This document shows positions 8,554 to 17,189 of a DNA stretch of 64,000 bases, in pieces. The DNA lies in the NCBI GenBank assembly GCA_017617035.1, contig JAFZWV010000003.1, forward strand, positions 27,179 to 91,178. The letters are read 5' to 3'. The position numbers were made by a program, and so were the translations under genes. Source of the DNA: Bacteroidales bacterium (GTDB lineage Bacteria > Bacteroidota > Bacteroidia > Bacteroidales > UBA932). The notes under the pieces are model-generated. The model ran no database searches and had not been told where the DNA came from. It saw only the letters and a list, made by a program, of their open reading frames with translations. Within the stretch, counting starts at the first letter, position 1, and every line of letters starts with the position of its first letter.

Positions 8554-9831
8554 ATGAAAAGTTCTCAGCTCAAGATCAGGCTTGTCCTGATGCTTATCCT
8601 TCAGTACGCCGCGTGGGGCGCTTACCTCACATCCCTCGGCAGGTATCTGGGCAATGCCGGTTTAGGCCCCCAGATTAAGTGGTTCTTCGCGATGCAGGGC
8701 ATAGTCTCCATCTTCATGCCTACGCTTATGGGCATTGTGGCAGACCGCTTCATCCAGGCCCAGAAGACACTCTCGCTCTGCCATGGCCTTGCAGGTCTGT
8801 TCATGATAGGAGCCGGCCTGTACTGCTTCAGTGCAGGCGACAGTATCCAGTTCGCGCCTCTGTTTGTGCTTTACAGCATCAGCGTCGCGTTCTATATGCC
8901 GACCATCGCCATCTCCAACTCAGTGGCCTATAACGCCATGGGTAAGAATGGAATGGACCCCGTGAAGGAATTCCCTCCGCTTCGCGTATTCGGAACTGTG
9001 GGCTTTATCTGCAGCATGCTCCTTACCAACTTCTTGAAGATAGGCGGAGTCGCCATGCAAGATAGCTTCACCCAGCTCTTCTCTTCCGGTATCATCTCGC
9101 TGATTCTCTGCGGCTACGCACTCTCTATGCCCGCCTGCGAGACAAACCGCGGCGAGGCCAAGAGTTTCGCCGAAGCCTTTGGCCTCAAAGCCTTCAGTCT
9201 CTTCAAGGACGGTCAGTTTGCAGTATTCTTCATTTTCTCGATGCTGCTCGGTGCTTCGCTCCAGATTACCAACGGCTATGCGAATACTTTCCTTGGCTCC
9301 TTTGCCCAGAATCCGGCGCTTGCCGACACCTTCGCGGTGAAGAACTCCAACGCCCTTATCGCTATCAGCCAGGCCTCCGAGACCCTTTGCATCCTCCTCA
9401 TTCCGTTCTGCATGAAGAAACTCGGAATCAAGAAAGTTATGCTGCTCGCCATGTTCGCATGGGTCTTCCGTTTCGGTCTGTTCGGACTCGGTAATCCCGC
9501 CTGGCCGGGAGTGCTGCTTTTCGTCCTAAGCTGCATAGTCTACGGCGTCGCTTTCGACTTCTTCAATATATCCGGTTCGCTCTATGTCAATGACAATACT
9601 ACTCCGGATATCCGTTCCAGCGCTCAGGGCGTATTCATGCTGATGACCAACGGCCTTGGAGCCACCATCGGCACCCTCGCCGCCGGAAAGGTGGTTGAAG
9701 CCTGCGATGTGTTCAACACTCCCGCCAACTGGTCTACCGCATGGTACATCTTTGCCGGCTACGCTTGCGTAGTAGCAGTGTTGTTCGCCATCCTCTTTAA
9801 GGACCCCGCAAAGAAAGCTGCCAAAGCATAA
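8554..9831 (+). CDS. MFS nucleoside:H+ symporter (NupG-like)
   Basis: A 425-aa major-facilitator protein resembling the NupG/XapB nucleoside permeases. It opens with the typical LMLILQYAAWGAYLTSLGRYL, followed by WFFAMQGIVSIFMPTLMGIVAD after helix 2. About 12 hydrophobic helices are evident, and the GxxADR-like loop MGIVADRF is present. It should import nucleosides across the inner membrane, which fits the nucleoside phosphorylases and 5'-nucleotidase elsewhere in the window. The frame is open far upstream through the tgt antisense, but this ATG is chosen because the family N-terminus and a -7 box at 8519 both fit it. It ends 10 nt before the convergent DUF4906 gene. Confidence 0.88.
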   Translation: MKSSQLKIRLVLMLILQYAAWGAYLTSLGRYLGNAGLGPQIKWFFAMQGIVSIFMPTLMGIVADRFIQAQKTLSLCHGLAGLFMIGAGLYCFSAGDSIQFAPLFVLYSISVAFYMPTIAISNSVAYNAMGKNGMDPVKEFPPLRVFGTVGFICSMLLTNFLKIGGVAMQDSFTQLFSSGIISLILCGYALSMPACETNRGEAKSFAEAFGLKAFSLFKDGQFAVFFIFSMLLGASLQITNGYANTFLGSFAQNPALADTFAVKNSNALIAISQASETLCILLIPFCMKKLGIKKVMLLAMFAWVFRFGLFGLGNPAWPGVLLFVLSCIVYGVAFDFFNISGSLYVNDNTTPDIRSSAQGVFMLMTNGLGATIGTLAAGKVVEACDVFNTPANWSTAWYIFAGYACVVAVLFAILFKDPAKKAAKA

Positions 9832-9841
9832 CAAATACTGA

Positions 9842-12652
9842 TTAAAAAGTATCATACGCGGCCTCGAGAATGTAGTTTTCGAGGCCGTCGTAGTTATAAT
9901 CGTCTAAGTTGCCGAGATCATACTGCCTCACAAGACGATAATAACCCTTGCTCCCATTTACATTCCATCCTCCCTGGCCCGACATTGAGGTTGCGGAGCT
10001 GTCCAGCAACAAATAATTATAGTTGCTTCCGTTCATCCTGAAAGTAAAGCGCAAACGCGACATGTCAGAATACAGCAGGTCGATCAGATCCTGTTTGTTG
10101 CCCGGATGCGACACACCGGGGATCGTCAGAACGTCTTCCCCAAAGAGATTGGTATTCCAAATCGCATAGGCAGAAGAATTGTATGCGCTGGTTACCTTTA
10201 GTCCCGAAGGAAAACCGCTCGACCAGTTTGTGAGGTTCGCAAGTGATAGGTACTCAAAGAACGGGTAATAGCGTATCTCCATATTATTGCCGGAGAAAGA
10301 CACTGAGCATCCAAAGCTTACATAGAGAACCAGAGAAAGGGTATAATAACCCGTAAAAGAGTTCCCTGTATGGGGATTTGTCATAACCCCCTTCAGCCCC
10401 AATGCCCCGCAGGCCGGATAAACAGTGCTGCTCATCTCGGCGAAATTCAAAGTCGAGCCAGAAATAGATGCAGCAGAAGAATATTTGTCGGCCGAACCGG
10501 CCGCAAAGGCTGCCGACGGATTATTACGCGACTCTCCGTTGATGTGTACTATGCTCCACGATACTCCGTAAGCAGAGGGGGCTACATATGAGCCGCCTCC
10601 GGTGAAATCCAGCTCAGTAGTATATTTTCTCGCCGGGCCTGGTGCCACCTGATAATTGTAATATGAGCCGATATATCTTTGCGAGGGGAATGCCGGCTTT
10701 CCTGTCAGCAATCCCGTAGCCGTCAACACATCTCCGCTGGACATGGTAAGACTTGCCGTTATAGCAAATGTAGGATTTGTGGTACCATAAGAATCCGTAC
10801 CGTAGAGATAGACTCTGGCAAGGTTACTGTCAGCGGCAAGATCGACGCAATCACCATCAATCAGAGATTCGTTGACGCAACCGAATCTGGCGCCGCTTTG
10901 GGCGGTGGGTGATCCATAAAGATCCAGGAATTCCAGAAAGACGTTTCGCGAAGTAGGCGGTATCTGCTTGTGCGGAATCAATTCATCAGGAATTCTGAAT
11001 TTGTTTACATCAATCTTAGACCCATAATTATCTGTCAGATAGATGGTTGCGATACTGTCGTAGTATAGAGACTTAGTCGCGTCATACATTCTGTTGCCCC
11101 CTTCAGTTACCTCCGCATTGCTGATACCCAGTTTAGGATTTGAAACCGGAGCCACATAATGCAGTATTCTGCTCTTATGCTGAGTCATCTGCAAATATGT
11201 CGTTCCACCGTTCTTATCCGGATAACGGATATAGATTCTTCCCTCGCGGTGCAAAACATAGTACTCCGCATGGTTTTGGGCGTCGTAGTGATACTCATAG
11301 TTTCTGGCATCGCCTATGTCTCCATTCATAGTCGTACTCCAGGTCCCGGTTTCCACCAGAACGGGATCTTCCGCACTCGCATCGGTCAACTGGATATAAC
11401 CATACTCTCCAACGAAAGCAGGCGGATTGATGGAATAATTCTGGAACTGACTGTATGAGTAGTTGAGCATCAAGAGAATGGAAGCGGAGACCCTTCCATC
11501 CCACGACCTGACGGTAAGTGTAGAGGAAGGTCGGAGTTCTCCATCGTAAAGTCCCCTGACATATACGTTTCCATTCTCAACCTTTGCTTCCATAACAGGA
11601 ACTGAAGGCCCCGTAATAGTAGCCGTGTAGGACATGTCAGCCGGGCTGACTGTTAGCGGTATCTGAGTCCATCCCGCTTCCTGCATTATGGAATAGGACG
11701 AACTCGGAAAAGATAGAACCCTGTCGTCGTCCAGATTATCCATGTCCACCTTCCAACTGCTTCTGAGGGTTCCGGAATCGGTAAGCGACAGGGTAATCGT
11801 TATTGAAGCATTTCTCTCCACATTGAAATCCGTACAGTTGTCTGCCCCCAGCATAAGGTTCATGCTAAGATCCGCAGTAGCCCCGCTTGTTGTCCATGTT
11901 CCCTCTATATGGAGGTATGTACACAGCGAACGTTTCGCAGCAGGGATATTTTCAGGTATCTTAGACCATGGATCACTGTTATCTGGAAGCAGAACCCCCT
12001 GGCAGTTTTCCGGGATATAGAACACCGCGCCCTGACCGCTGTTCAGTGCGTCGAGGTCGGCCGCCGTGGCGGTATCGCCGTCGGTAGTGGCCAAGGCCAC
12101 GCTCCCACCGGCGAAAGGTCTCACGGCGGCGGCCTGCTGCTTGACTTCTACCGAGCTGATCTGATAGTCACAATTCTCCAGATTCTTATCCAGAACGAGT
12201 ATGTAACGAGCGAACAAGCGCATAAGAGGAAGTTCTATCGGACCCGCATGAGAACCAGCGGTAACCTCAACGCCTTCCCGGAAACACATAACCATTGTTG
12301 TAGGGACCAGACTCAGGGTAGCCAAATCACTTTCAAGCGCCGGTGCGTGGACTTCTCCGGCATTTGCAAGTGCATAGATGGTATATTCTCCTCCCCTGAC
12401 CAATTCTAATTCCGCCTGGTCATCCGTCACATAAGATTCTGATTCCAGTTGGCCGCCCCGATAGGCATATACATTCAAATTTGATACATCGGTCTCAGAA
12501 AACGCCATAGAACTCTTAGTCCCTTGAGTCGCCCTGAAGTTTACGCAGACCTTGCCTTGCAGCTGAGTTCTTTTATCAGGCCGTTCTTCTTCAAGCGGCT
12601 CACATGCCAGGACGAGTATCATCGCCATGGCGGCAAATATCATCTTTCTCAT
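9842..12652 (-). CDS. Large DUF4906-type lipoprotein, probable pilus tip or adhesin
   Basis: Last gene of the pilus locus, 936 aa. The start is the ATG whose TGA overlap (ATGA, 4 bp) couples it to the FimB/Mfa2-like gene; an ATG 18 nt upstream is less likely. A lipoprotein signal ends in VLAC at about residues 13-16 (MRKMIFAAMAMILVLAC). Residues of roughly 30-310 resemble DUF4906, with the diagnostic GAVFYIPENCQGVLL stretch and a DFNVERNASITITLSL strand. The remaining 600 residues are rich in Ser, Thr, Tyr and Asn and predicted beta, with no enzyme motif. In FimA/Mfa1-type loci such large proteins often form the tip or an accessory subunit. That role is inferred here. Confidence 0.72.
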   Translation of the reverse strand: MRKMIFAAMAMILVLACEPLEEERPDKRTQLQGKVCVNFRATQGTKSSMAFSETDVSNLNVYAYRGGQLESESYVTDDQAELELVRGGEYTIYALANAGEVHAPALESDLATLSLVPTTMVMCFREGVEVTAGSHAGPIELPLMRLFARYILVLDKNLENCDYQISSVEVKQQAAAVRPFAGGSVALATTDGDTATAADLDALNSGQGAVFYIPENCQGVLLPDNSDPWSKIPENIPAAKRSLCTYLHIEGTWTTSGATADLSMNLMLGADNCTDFNVERNASITITLSLTDSGTLRSSWKVDMDNLDDDRVLSFPSSSYSIMQEAGWTQIPLTVSPADMSYTATITGPSVPVMEAKVENGNVYVRGLYDGELRPSSTLTVRSWDGRVSASILLMLNYSYSQFQNYSINPPAFVGEYGYIQLTDASAEDPVLVETGTWSTTMNGDIGDARNYEYHYDAQNHAEYYVLHREGRIYIRYPDKNGGTTYLQMTQHKSRILHYVAPVSNPKLGISNAEVTEGGNRMYDATKSLYYDSIATIYLTDNYGSKIDVNKFRIPDELIPHKQIPPTSRNVFLEFLDLYGSPTAQSGARFGCVNESLIDGDCVDLAADSNLARVYLYGTDSYGTTNPTFAITASLTMSSGDVLTATGLLTGKPAFPSQRYIGSYYNYQVAPGPARKYTTELDFTGGGSYVAPSAYGVSWSIVHINGESRNNPSAAFAAGSADKYSSAASISGSTLNFAEMSSTVYPACGALGLKGVMTNPHTGNSFTGYYTLSLVLYVSFGCSVSFSGNNMEIRYYPFFEYLSLANLTNWSSGFPSGLKVTSAYNSSAYAIWNTNLFGEDVLTIPGVSHPGNKQDLIDLLYSDMSRLRFTFRMNGSNYNYLLLDSSATSMSGQGGWNVNGSKGYYRLVRQYDLGNLDDYNYDGLENYILEAAYDTF
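9844..9887 (-). terminator. Possible terminator hairpin at the end of the pilus operon
   Basis: A perfect 9-bp stem, CGGCCTCGA paired with TCGAGGCCG with an 11-nt loop, lies inside the last codons of the DUF4906 gene. On the minus strand a short T-run follows about 10 nt later, overlapping the stop codon. The gap between stem and T-run makes it a weak candidate. Confidence 0.3.
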
Positions 12653-13419
12653 ATTTCTATCTTCTCCCATCCGCGGATTGAGACCGACACTCCAGCATCG
12701 GTGTAATCCACATTAACATACAAATCTTCAAGGTCCTCTCTGGTCCAGTCATAACCAGCTGCTTTTATGTAGTCGCCAAGGGCCAACTTGTCTATCGGGG
12801 CATCATCTGCCTTAGTCATATTCTTGTCATAGAATTCCAACTCCAGGGAATCGTCTGTTTGCCTGGGAAGGCAGATTCTGTGATACTCGCCTATTACGGG
12901 GTGAACGGTGGTTGAGAAGGAGCCGGGCAAAGGCGACATATCTGTGTAGTCCATACCACAGACATTGCCCTTGACCTTTACGTAAAAAGGATATGAGGCG
13001 GTCTCCGATTCGATAATGGAGAGATAAAGCAGGGCGAACTGTTTATGAAGAACACAAGAAACTTCCACTATGTCTGAATACAGGCTTATGAGATCTGAAA
13101 AAGCATAAATCTCATCCATCTGTCCGCCCTGCGGTATCATTACTCTACTGCCTTCCAAGCCGCAGGAATGCAGTCCGCTCACCACCGAGAGAAGCAGCGG
13201 GCCTCTTTCGATTTCGAAACTCAGCCCTGCTGCATCACCCTCCTTTGATATCTGCCCTTCATAGCATGAGGAAGTTCCTTCGGCGAATACCCGCATGAGG
13301 TCTTCGGCTCCACCCCTCGCTGTAAGGCTTACCAGGCCCGGACAAGCCGTCCTGTCGGTCTTAATCGAACATGAGGCCAAGCATAGTGTGCACATACATA
13401 TGAAAGGTAAGGTTCTCAT
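12649..13419 (-). CDS. FimB/Mfa2-like fimbrial anchor lipoprotein
   Basis: A 256-aa lipoprotein: the signal MRTLPFICMCTLCLASC ends in the lipobox LASC. The mature start is followed by IKTDRTACPG, the Cys-Pro motif characteristic of FimB/Mfa2-family proteins, which cap and anchor the type V pilus at the outer membrane. Beta-rich segments such as GPLLLSVVSGLHSCGL and YPFYVKVKGNVCGM fit the two-domain transthyretin-like fold. It sits between the pilin-like gene (8-nt gap) and the DUF4906 gene (4-bp overlap), the usual order in these loci. The family assignment rests on motif and context. Confidence 0.75.
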   Translation of the reverse strand: MRTLPFICMCTLCLASCSIKTDRTACPGLVSLTARGGAEDLMRVFAEGTSSCYEGQISKEGDAAGLSFEIERGPLLLSVVSGLHSCGLEGSRVMIPQGGQMDEIYAFSDLISLYSDIVEVSCVLHKQFALLYLSIIESETASYPFYVKVKGNVCGMDYTDMSPLPGSFSTTVHPVIGEYHRICLPRQTDDSLELEFYDKNMTKADDAPIDKLALGDYIKAAGYDWTREDLEDLYVNVDYTDAGVSVSIRGWEKIEI

Positions 13420-13427
13420 CTCTGCCG

Positions 13428-14405
13428 CTACATTATCTGTTCTTCAATGTTGCTGGTTGTCCAGCCGGCAACAGTGACGCTGAACGAGATATCATCTGAA
13501 GTGACCGGAGTATCTGGATTGTCGCTACCGCCTCGCTTAACAGTCACTCCTGCGATCTCATACGACTTGTTATGCTGTAGCGCCGGGAGCGATACCGGGT
13601 AGTAATACTTCTGGGTACCGAGGGTCGCAACGATAACAAGTTTTGTGGTCTTACTGGAACCGGGGTTGGGCATCACATAGAAATAATGGGGAGTTGAATA
13701 CGAGGCGTTGTTGGCGATAGTAGCTCCGGGAGTATCCCTGAGAAGAGCAGGCAGGTCTCCCCTGTCTTTATCCTGATTGTACCATTTTCCGGGAGCGGCA
13801 TTCATTGCGTAATTAAAACTTCCAGCTGCATTCACGACATAGATTGAATCCACCTTGAAGGTAAGCCCCTGGAGGGAAGTAGCAGTGAAATTGCGTGTGA
13901 TTTTCTTCAAGACTATTCTCGATACCATCCTTGAAACCGGAACCGTGACCGACTTGGTTCCCGGGAGTGTCGTTACTGTCTTTCCGGACATCACGAATGA
14001 ATTGGCTGAGTTTGCTGAGAGATCTACCATCGTACTCTCAAGGGCAGAAAGTGAAGTCACTCCGGAGAGATTGGGGCCATTGACGACAGCATAGATAGTT
14101 CGAGAGCCCGCTGTACACGATACAGAGACTGAATTGGAGTTCGCTGTTCCGTAAGCATCCAGGAAATCGCCTCTGAAGACCAGGACCTGAAGCGAGTTAA
14201 TCTTAGCCTCGTTTGTAGACACCGTGGATGCGTCTCCAGTGAGCTTTGTTTCAATTTCTACGGCCGCTCCACCCAAAGTAACATTTATGTTATATCGCTG
14301 CTCGGGGTCGCTCTGCATCTGAGGTCCCTCGAATTTGTTACAGGATGAGAAAAGTGCGGCCAGAGCAAGCACAGATGCAATAGTTTTGCTGATTGTGTGT
14401 TTCAT
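13428..14405 (-). CDS. FimA/Mfa1-like major pilin lipoprotein
   Basis: A 325-aa lipoprotein with lipobox FSSC at residues 19-22 of MKHTISKTIASVLALAALFSSC. The N-terminal domain has the pilin pattern of alternating strands (NSLQVLVFRGDFLDAYG, RTIYAVVNGPNL) and conserved SRMVSRIVLKKI before the second domain. The C-terminus ISFSVTVAGWTTSNIEEQI resembles the donor strand of Bacteroidales type V pilins. An arginine at QRYNINVTL, about 20 residues after the lipid cysteine, could be the protease site that frees the acceptor groove. It probably forms the shaft or a shaft-like subunit. It lies 38 nt downstream of ssb. Confidence 0.75.
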   Translation of the reverse strand: MKHTISKTIASVLALAALFSSCNKFEGPQMQSDPEQRYNINVTLGGAAVEIETKLTGDASTVSTNEAKINSLQVLVFRGDFLDAYGTANSNSVSVSCTAGSRTIYAVVNGPNLSGVTSLSALESTMVDLSANSANSFVMSGKTVTTLPGTKSVTVPVSRMVSRIVLKKITRNFTATSLQGLTFKVDSIYVVNAAGSFNYAMNAAPGKWYNQDKDRGDLPALLRDTPGATIANNASYSTPHYFYVMPNPGSSKTTKLVIVATLGTQKYYYPVSLPALQHNKSYEIAGVTVKRGGSDNPDTPVTSDDISFSVTVAGWTTSNIEEQIM

Positions 14406-14443
14406 TTTTATATAAAAGTTTAGTCAGGTTAATAGAGAAGGTA

Positions 14444-14791
14444 TTAGAATTCGTACTGCAGAGTTTCATCTGAATCGATGAGTTTCACTTTGGAGGCGAT
14501 TACTTCATAATAGGTTTTTTCCAATCCATCTGCCGCCACATATTTCTGCGTGTGAAGCCTGCCTACGACATAGACTTTAGATCCGCTGGTGATCTTTTCC
14601 AGATCATGGACCTTGTCGCTCTCCCAGGCCACGATGTTATGCCAGGTAGTGTCGATCTGAGCCACACCGTCCTTGTCTCTGTATGCACGGGAGGTAGCGA
14701 CTGAAAACTTCGACATCCTTGTTCCTGAAATGACTTGAGTCTTGGCGCCACCGACGACACCTCGCAACTCGATTCGGTTTAAATGTTCCAT
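14444..14791 (-). CDS. ssb: Single-stranded DNA-binding protein, atypical Bacteroidales paralogue
   Basis: A 115-aa OB-fold SSB beginning MEHLNRIELRGVVGG. The frame is open further upstream, but those residues are unlike SSB. Strands FSVATSRAYRDKDG, DTTWHNIVAWE and GSKVYVVGRLHTQKY carry the conserved OB-fold positions. The long disordered linker and acidic DDDIPF-like tip of housekeeping SSB are absent; it ends DETLQYEF. I recall a Bacteroidales paralogue group with a very similar LQYEM ending, so the tail looks selected rather than truncated. It may bind a different partner set, and its role is unknown. It is followed by the pilus genes on the same strand. Confidence 0.85.
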   Translation of the reverse strand: MEHLNRIELRGVVGGAKTQVISGTRMSKFSVATSRAYRDKDGVAQIDTTWHNIVAWESDKVHDLEKITSGSKVYVVGRLHTQKYVAADGLEKTYYEVIASKVKLIDSDETLQYEF

Positions 14792-15092
14792 AAAGTTTTT
14801 CGTTAGATAATAAGTTTGACTTTGGTGCTCCCTTGAGGTCCGCGGCCCGCGGGGAAACATTGCAAAGGTGAGGGGTTTAATTTGACCGCCCAAAAGATTG
14901 TGACAGGATTCTGAGAATAAATACGATTCTTTATGGAAGAGACATTTCTTTCAATCCGTCAAGGGTAATTCCGGGATCGACAGCCACGAAAAACAAGGTC
15001 GAAAAGAATTCTTTGCGGCCGATTATTATATTTTTCAGAAAAATAAATTTTTAGGGTGTTCGCAGTGACAGGCTTTTACCTAGTTTTCGCAT
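14792..15092. other. 301-bp divergent intergenic region between ssb and the zinc-ribbon gene
   Basis: The longest stretch without a gene. It holds the ssb promoter candidate, a GC-rich inverted repeat CCGCGG-C-CCGCGG at 14840-14852 in the ssb leader, and an AT-rich tract near 15030-15055. TAGTTTTC at 15081-15088, one mismatch from the -7 consensus, ends 4 nt before the zinc-ribbon ATG. No small reading frame or RNA fold was convincing. Confidence 0.6.
14863..14894 (-). promoter_or_regulatory. Candidate ssb promoter (TTTG-N20-CACCTTTG)
   Basis: On the minus strand a TTTG (-33) is followed 20 nt later by CACCTTTG, one mismatch from TAnnTTTG. The leader to the ssb ATG would be about 65 nt and contains the GC-rich inverted repeat at 14840-14852, which could fold in the RNA. 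Confidence 0.4.
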
Positions 15093-15506
15093 ATGGAAAA
15101 GCTTAGACGATGCCTATATTGCGGGGCGCCCCTCTACGGCAGGACAGATAAAACGTTCTGCTCGGATCACTGTAAAGACAGATGGCACAACTCCAGAAAG
15201 CGTATTCTTCGCCGGAGCCGCGCAGAGGTCATGGACATTCTGGAGAACAACTACGAGATTCTTCAGAGCCTGCTCTCTTCCGGGAGTACAGTATGGCTTA
15301 CTCCTCTTATAGAGACTATGGGCTTCAGGGTTGACTACTTCACGCGACTGGTCAGCCAGAGAATGGGCAGTATGGTCTGTGAGTGCTTTGACATCAGGTA
15401 TCGCGTATCAAAAACAAAACTGTCAAGCGTAATACGCCTGACAGATTACATCAGTAAAAAAGAATTGAAGCCGCTTAATCAGATTAGCTCAGCCTCAAGG
15501 TCATAA
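15093..15506 (+). CDS. Small zinc-ribbon protein of unknown function
   Basis: A 137-aa protein with an N-terminal treble-clef or zinc-ribbon motif: Cys7-x2-Cys10 and Cys23-x3-Cys27 (CLYCGAPL and CSDHC), in the RTDKTFCSDHCKDRWHN context common to many small Bacteroidota proteins. The rest is helical at first (AEVMDILENNYEILQSLL) and then beta-rich. I recognise the family as recurrent in Bacteroidales but not its function; a nucleic-acid-binding or ribosome-associated role is possible. The ORF shares 28 bp with the 3' end of rimO on the opposite strand. It stands alone on its strand, divergent from ssb. Confidence 0.7.
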   Translation: MEKLRRCLYCGAPLYGRTDKTFCSDHCKDRWHNSRKRILRRSRAEVMDILENNYEILQSLLSSGSTVWLTPLIETMGFRVDYFTRLVSQRMGSMVCECFDIRYRVSKTKLSSVIRLTDYISKKELKPLNQISSASRS

Positions 15507-16804
15507 AGATCGGCGCCGGTAATCCTAACCTGAATAAACTTGCCAGGGAGCGAAGCGCAATCAATACCTTCCGGAACTGAGACGATTATCTCACCGTCGA
15601 CATCCGGACTCTCATACTGGCTGCGGCAGACGAGTTTCCCGCCGGGGGCGACGGAATCCACCATCACCCTCTCGACAGAACCAACCCGACTCTTATTGAA
15701 CGCCAGTGAGATATCAGCTTGCTGCTGCATCAGAAGATCCAGTCTCTTCTGCTTGACTTCTTCAGGAACATCATCCTTGAAATGAGCTGCGCCGTAAGTA
15801 CCCTCCTCTTCGCTATACGTGAACGCCCCAAGCCTCTCGAATCCCGCCTCGCGGCAGAAAGCGAGCAACTCCTCGAATTCTTCAGGGCCCTCTCCGGGAT
15901 GACCTACTATCATCGTCGTACGCAGCACGACGCCCGGCACGCGCGATCTAAGCTCAGAAATCAAATGCCTTGTCCAAGCACCGTCGACATGGCGTCTCAT
16001 ATTCGAAAGGACAAGGTCTGAGATATGCTGGAGAGGGATATCCAGGTACTTGCAGACTTTAGGATTTGTAGCCATCTCCTCCAAAACGTCCTCCGGGAAA
16101 TCAGCCGGATAGGAATAATGGATGCGTATCCACTCAATGCCTGGAATATCGGACAGCTTTTGAATCAACGAAGCAAGACAGCGCTTCTTATACAGATCAA
16201 GTCCGTAGTACGTAGTATCCTGAGCAATCAACACCAACTCACGTACGCCCATGGCGGCAAGATTGGTTGCCTCCTCGACCAGTTCTTCCATAGGGACAGA
16301 ACGGTGAGCTCCGCGAATAAAGGGTATCGCGCAATAGGAGCAGCGCCTGTCGCAACCTTCCGCTATCTTAAGATATGCCGTTCCAGGTCCGCAGTCTGTG
16401 GGAACACGTTTGCGAGACCTACATGCATCCGGTTCAACGCCAAGGTATCTGAGCAGAGGATCGAAGTCGCGCGCCCCAAACCAGGCATCCACCTCAGGGA
16501 TAAGCGAAGGCAGTTCTGATCCGTAGCGCTGGCTCAGACAGCCAAACACGACCAACTCCCCTACCAAGCCCTGCTTCTTCAGTTCAACCGCCTCAAGGAT
16601 AGCGTCTATGCTCTCCTGTTTGGCATCACCGATGAAGCCGCAGGTATTGACCAGCAGGATATCTACTGCCTCGGAAGAGATCTCAGGTACAACGACGAAA
16701 TCTCCCCCCAACTGAGAGAGGAGATGTTCGGTGTCGACTCTGTTTTTAGAGCAACCGAGAGTGACTGCCCTAAGCTTCAGCGGGCTGTTCTTCTTCAGTT
16801 TCAA
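15479..16804 (-). CDS. rimO: Ribosomal protein S12 methylthiotransferase
   Basis: Radical-SAM enzyme that adds a methylthio group to an aspartate of ribosomal protein S12. The N-terminal MTTase domain has its three cluster cysteines (Cys18, Cys55, Cys89). The radical-SAM motif CDRRCSYC places Cys151, Cys155 and Cys158. A TRAM domain (residues about 375-440) closes the 441-aa protein. The spacing and the VTLGCSKNRVDTE start favour RimO over MiaB or MtaB. Its start lies inside the 3' end of the DUF5606 gene (35 bp overlap), and its 3' end overlaps the convergent zinc-ribbon gene. Confidence 0.93.
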   Translation of the reverse strand: MKLKKNSPLKLRAVTLGCSKNRVDTEHLLSQLGGDFVVVPEISSEAVDILLVNTCGFIGDAKQESIDAILEAVELKKQGLVGELVVFGCLSQRYGSELPSLIPEVDAWFGARDFDPLLRYLGVEPDACRSRKRVPTDCGPGTAYLKIAEGCDRRCSYCAIPFIRGAHRSVPMEELVEEATNLAAMGVRELVLIAQDTTYYGLDLYKKRCLASLIQKLSDIPGIEWIRIHYSYPADFPEDVLEEMATNPKVCKYLDIPLQHISDLVLSNMRRHVDGAWTRHLISELRSRVPGVVLRTTMIVGHPGEGPEEFEELLAFCREAGFERLGAFTYSEEEGTYGAAHFKDDVPEEVKQKRLDLLMQQQADISLAFNKSRVGSVERVMVDSVAPGGKLVCRSQYESPDVDGEIIVSVPEGIDCASLPGKFIQVRITGADLYDLEAELI

Positions 16805-17189
16805 AATCTAAAGAAGCGAACTTCACCAACTCGTTGTACCACTCAGCGATCTTGCGCATATGCGATACATAAAAACGATCTGCATCGTAATTGGGAACGG
16901 CCTTGGCGAAAACTGCCTTAAGCTCAGCGTCAGCAGCCTTGGGAGAAGGGGCCTCCTTACCATCCAGAGCCTTCTGAAGGGCCAGGAATACCTCTGACAA
17001 CTTGAGTTCGCCCTCATCCGTAAAGATGGAGATATCGGCGAGTGTCGTTATCCTGTTCCTTACATCGAACACAGTCCTCTTACCCTCTGCGAGCGACTCG
17101 GCGATGATGCCGCCGCGAGCCTGGGCGAGGTAGCGGTACAGGCCATGCTGTCCGGAAACCGCAAGAATCTTAGCGAGATTAGTTTTCAT
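16770..17189 (-). CDS. DUF5606 family protein
   Basis: A 139-aa protein with the conserved Bacteroidota start LAKILAVSGQHGLYRYLAQ and the following RGGIIAESL and ITTLADISIFT blocks. The function is unknown. The basic, beta-rich N-terminal part looks like a small nucleic-acid or peptide-binding fold, and the tail is helical and acidic. It belongs to the conserved nusB-yajC-ybbR-coaE-DUF5606 run, which suggests a housekeeping role. It overlaps coaE by 4 bp, and rimO begins within its last codons. Confidence 0.82.
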   Translation of the reverse strand: MKTNLAKILAVSGQHGLYRYLAQARGGIIAESLAEGKRTVFDVRNRITTLADISIFTDEGELKLSEVFLALQKALDGKEAPSPKAADAELKAVFAKAVPNYDADRFYVSHMRKIAEWYNELVKFASLDFETEEEQPAEA

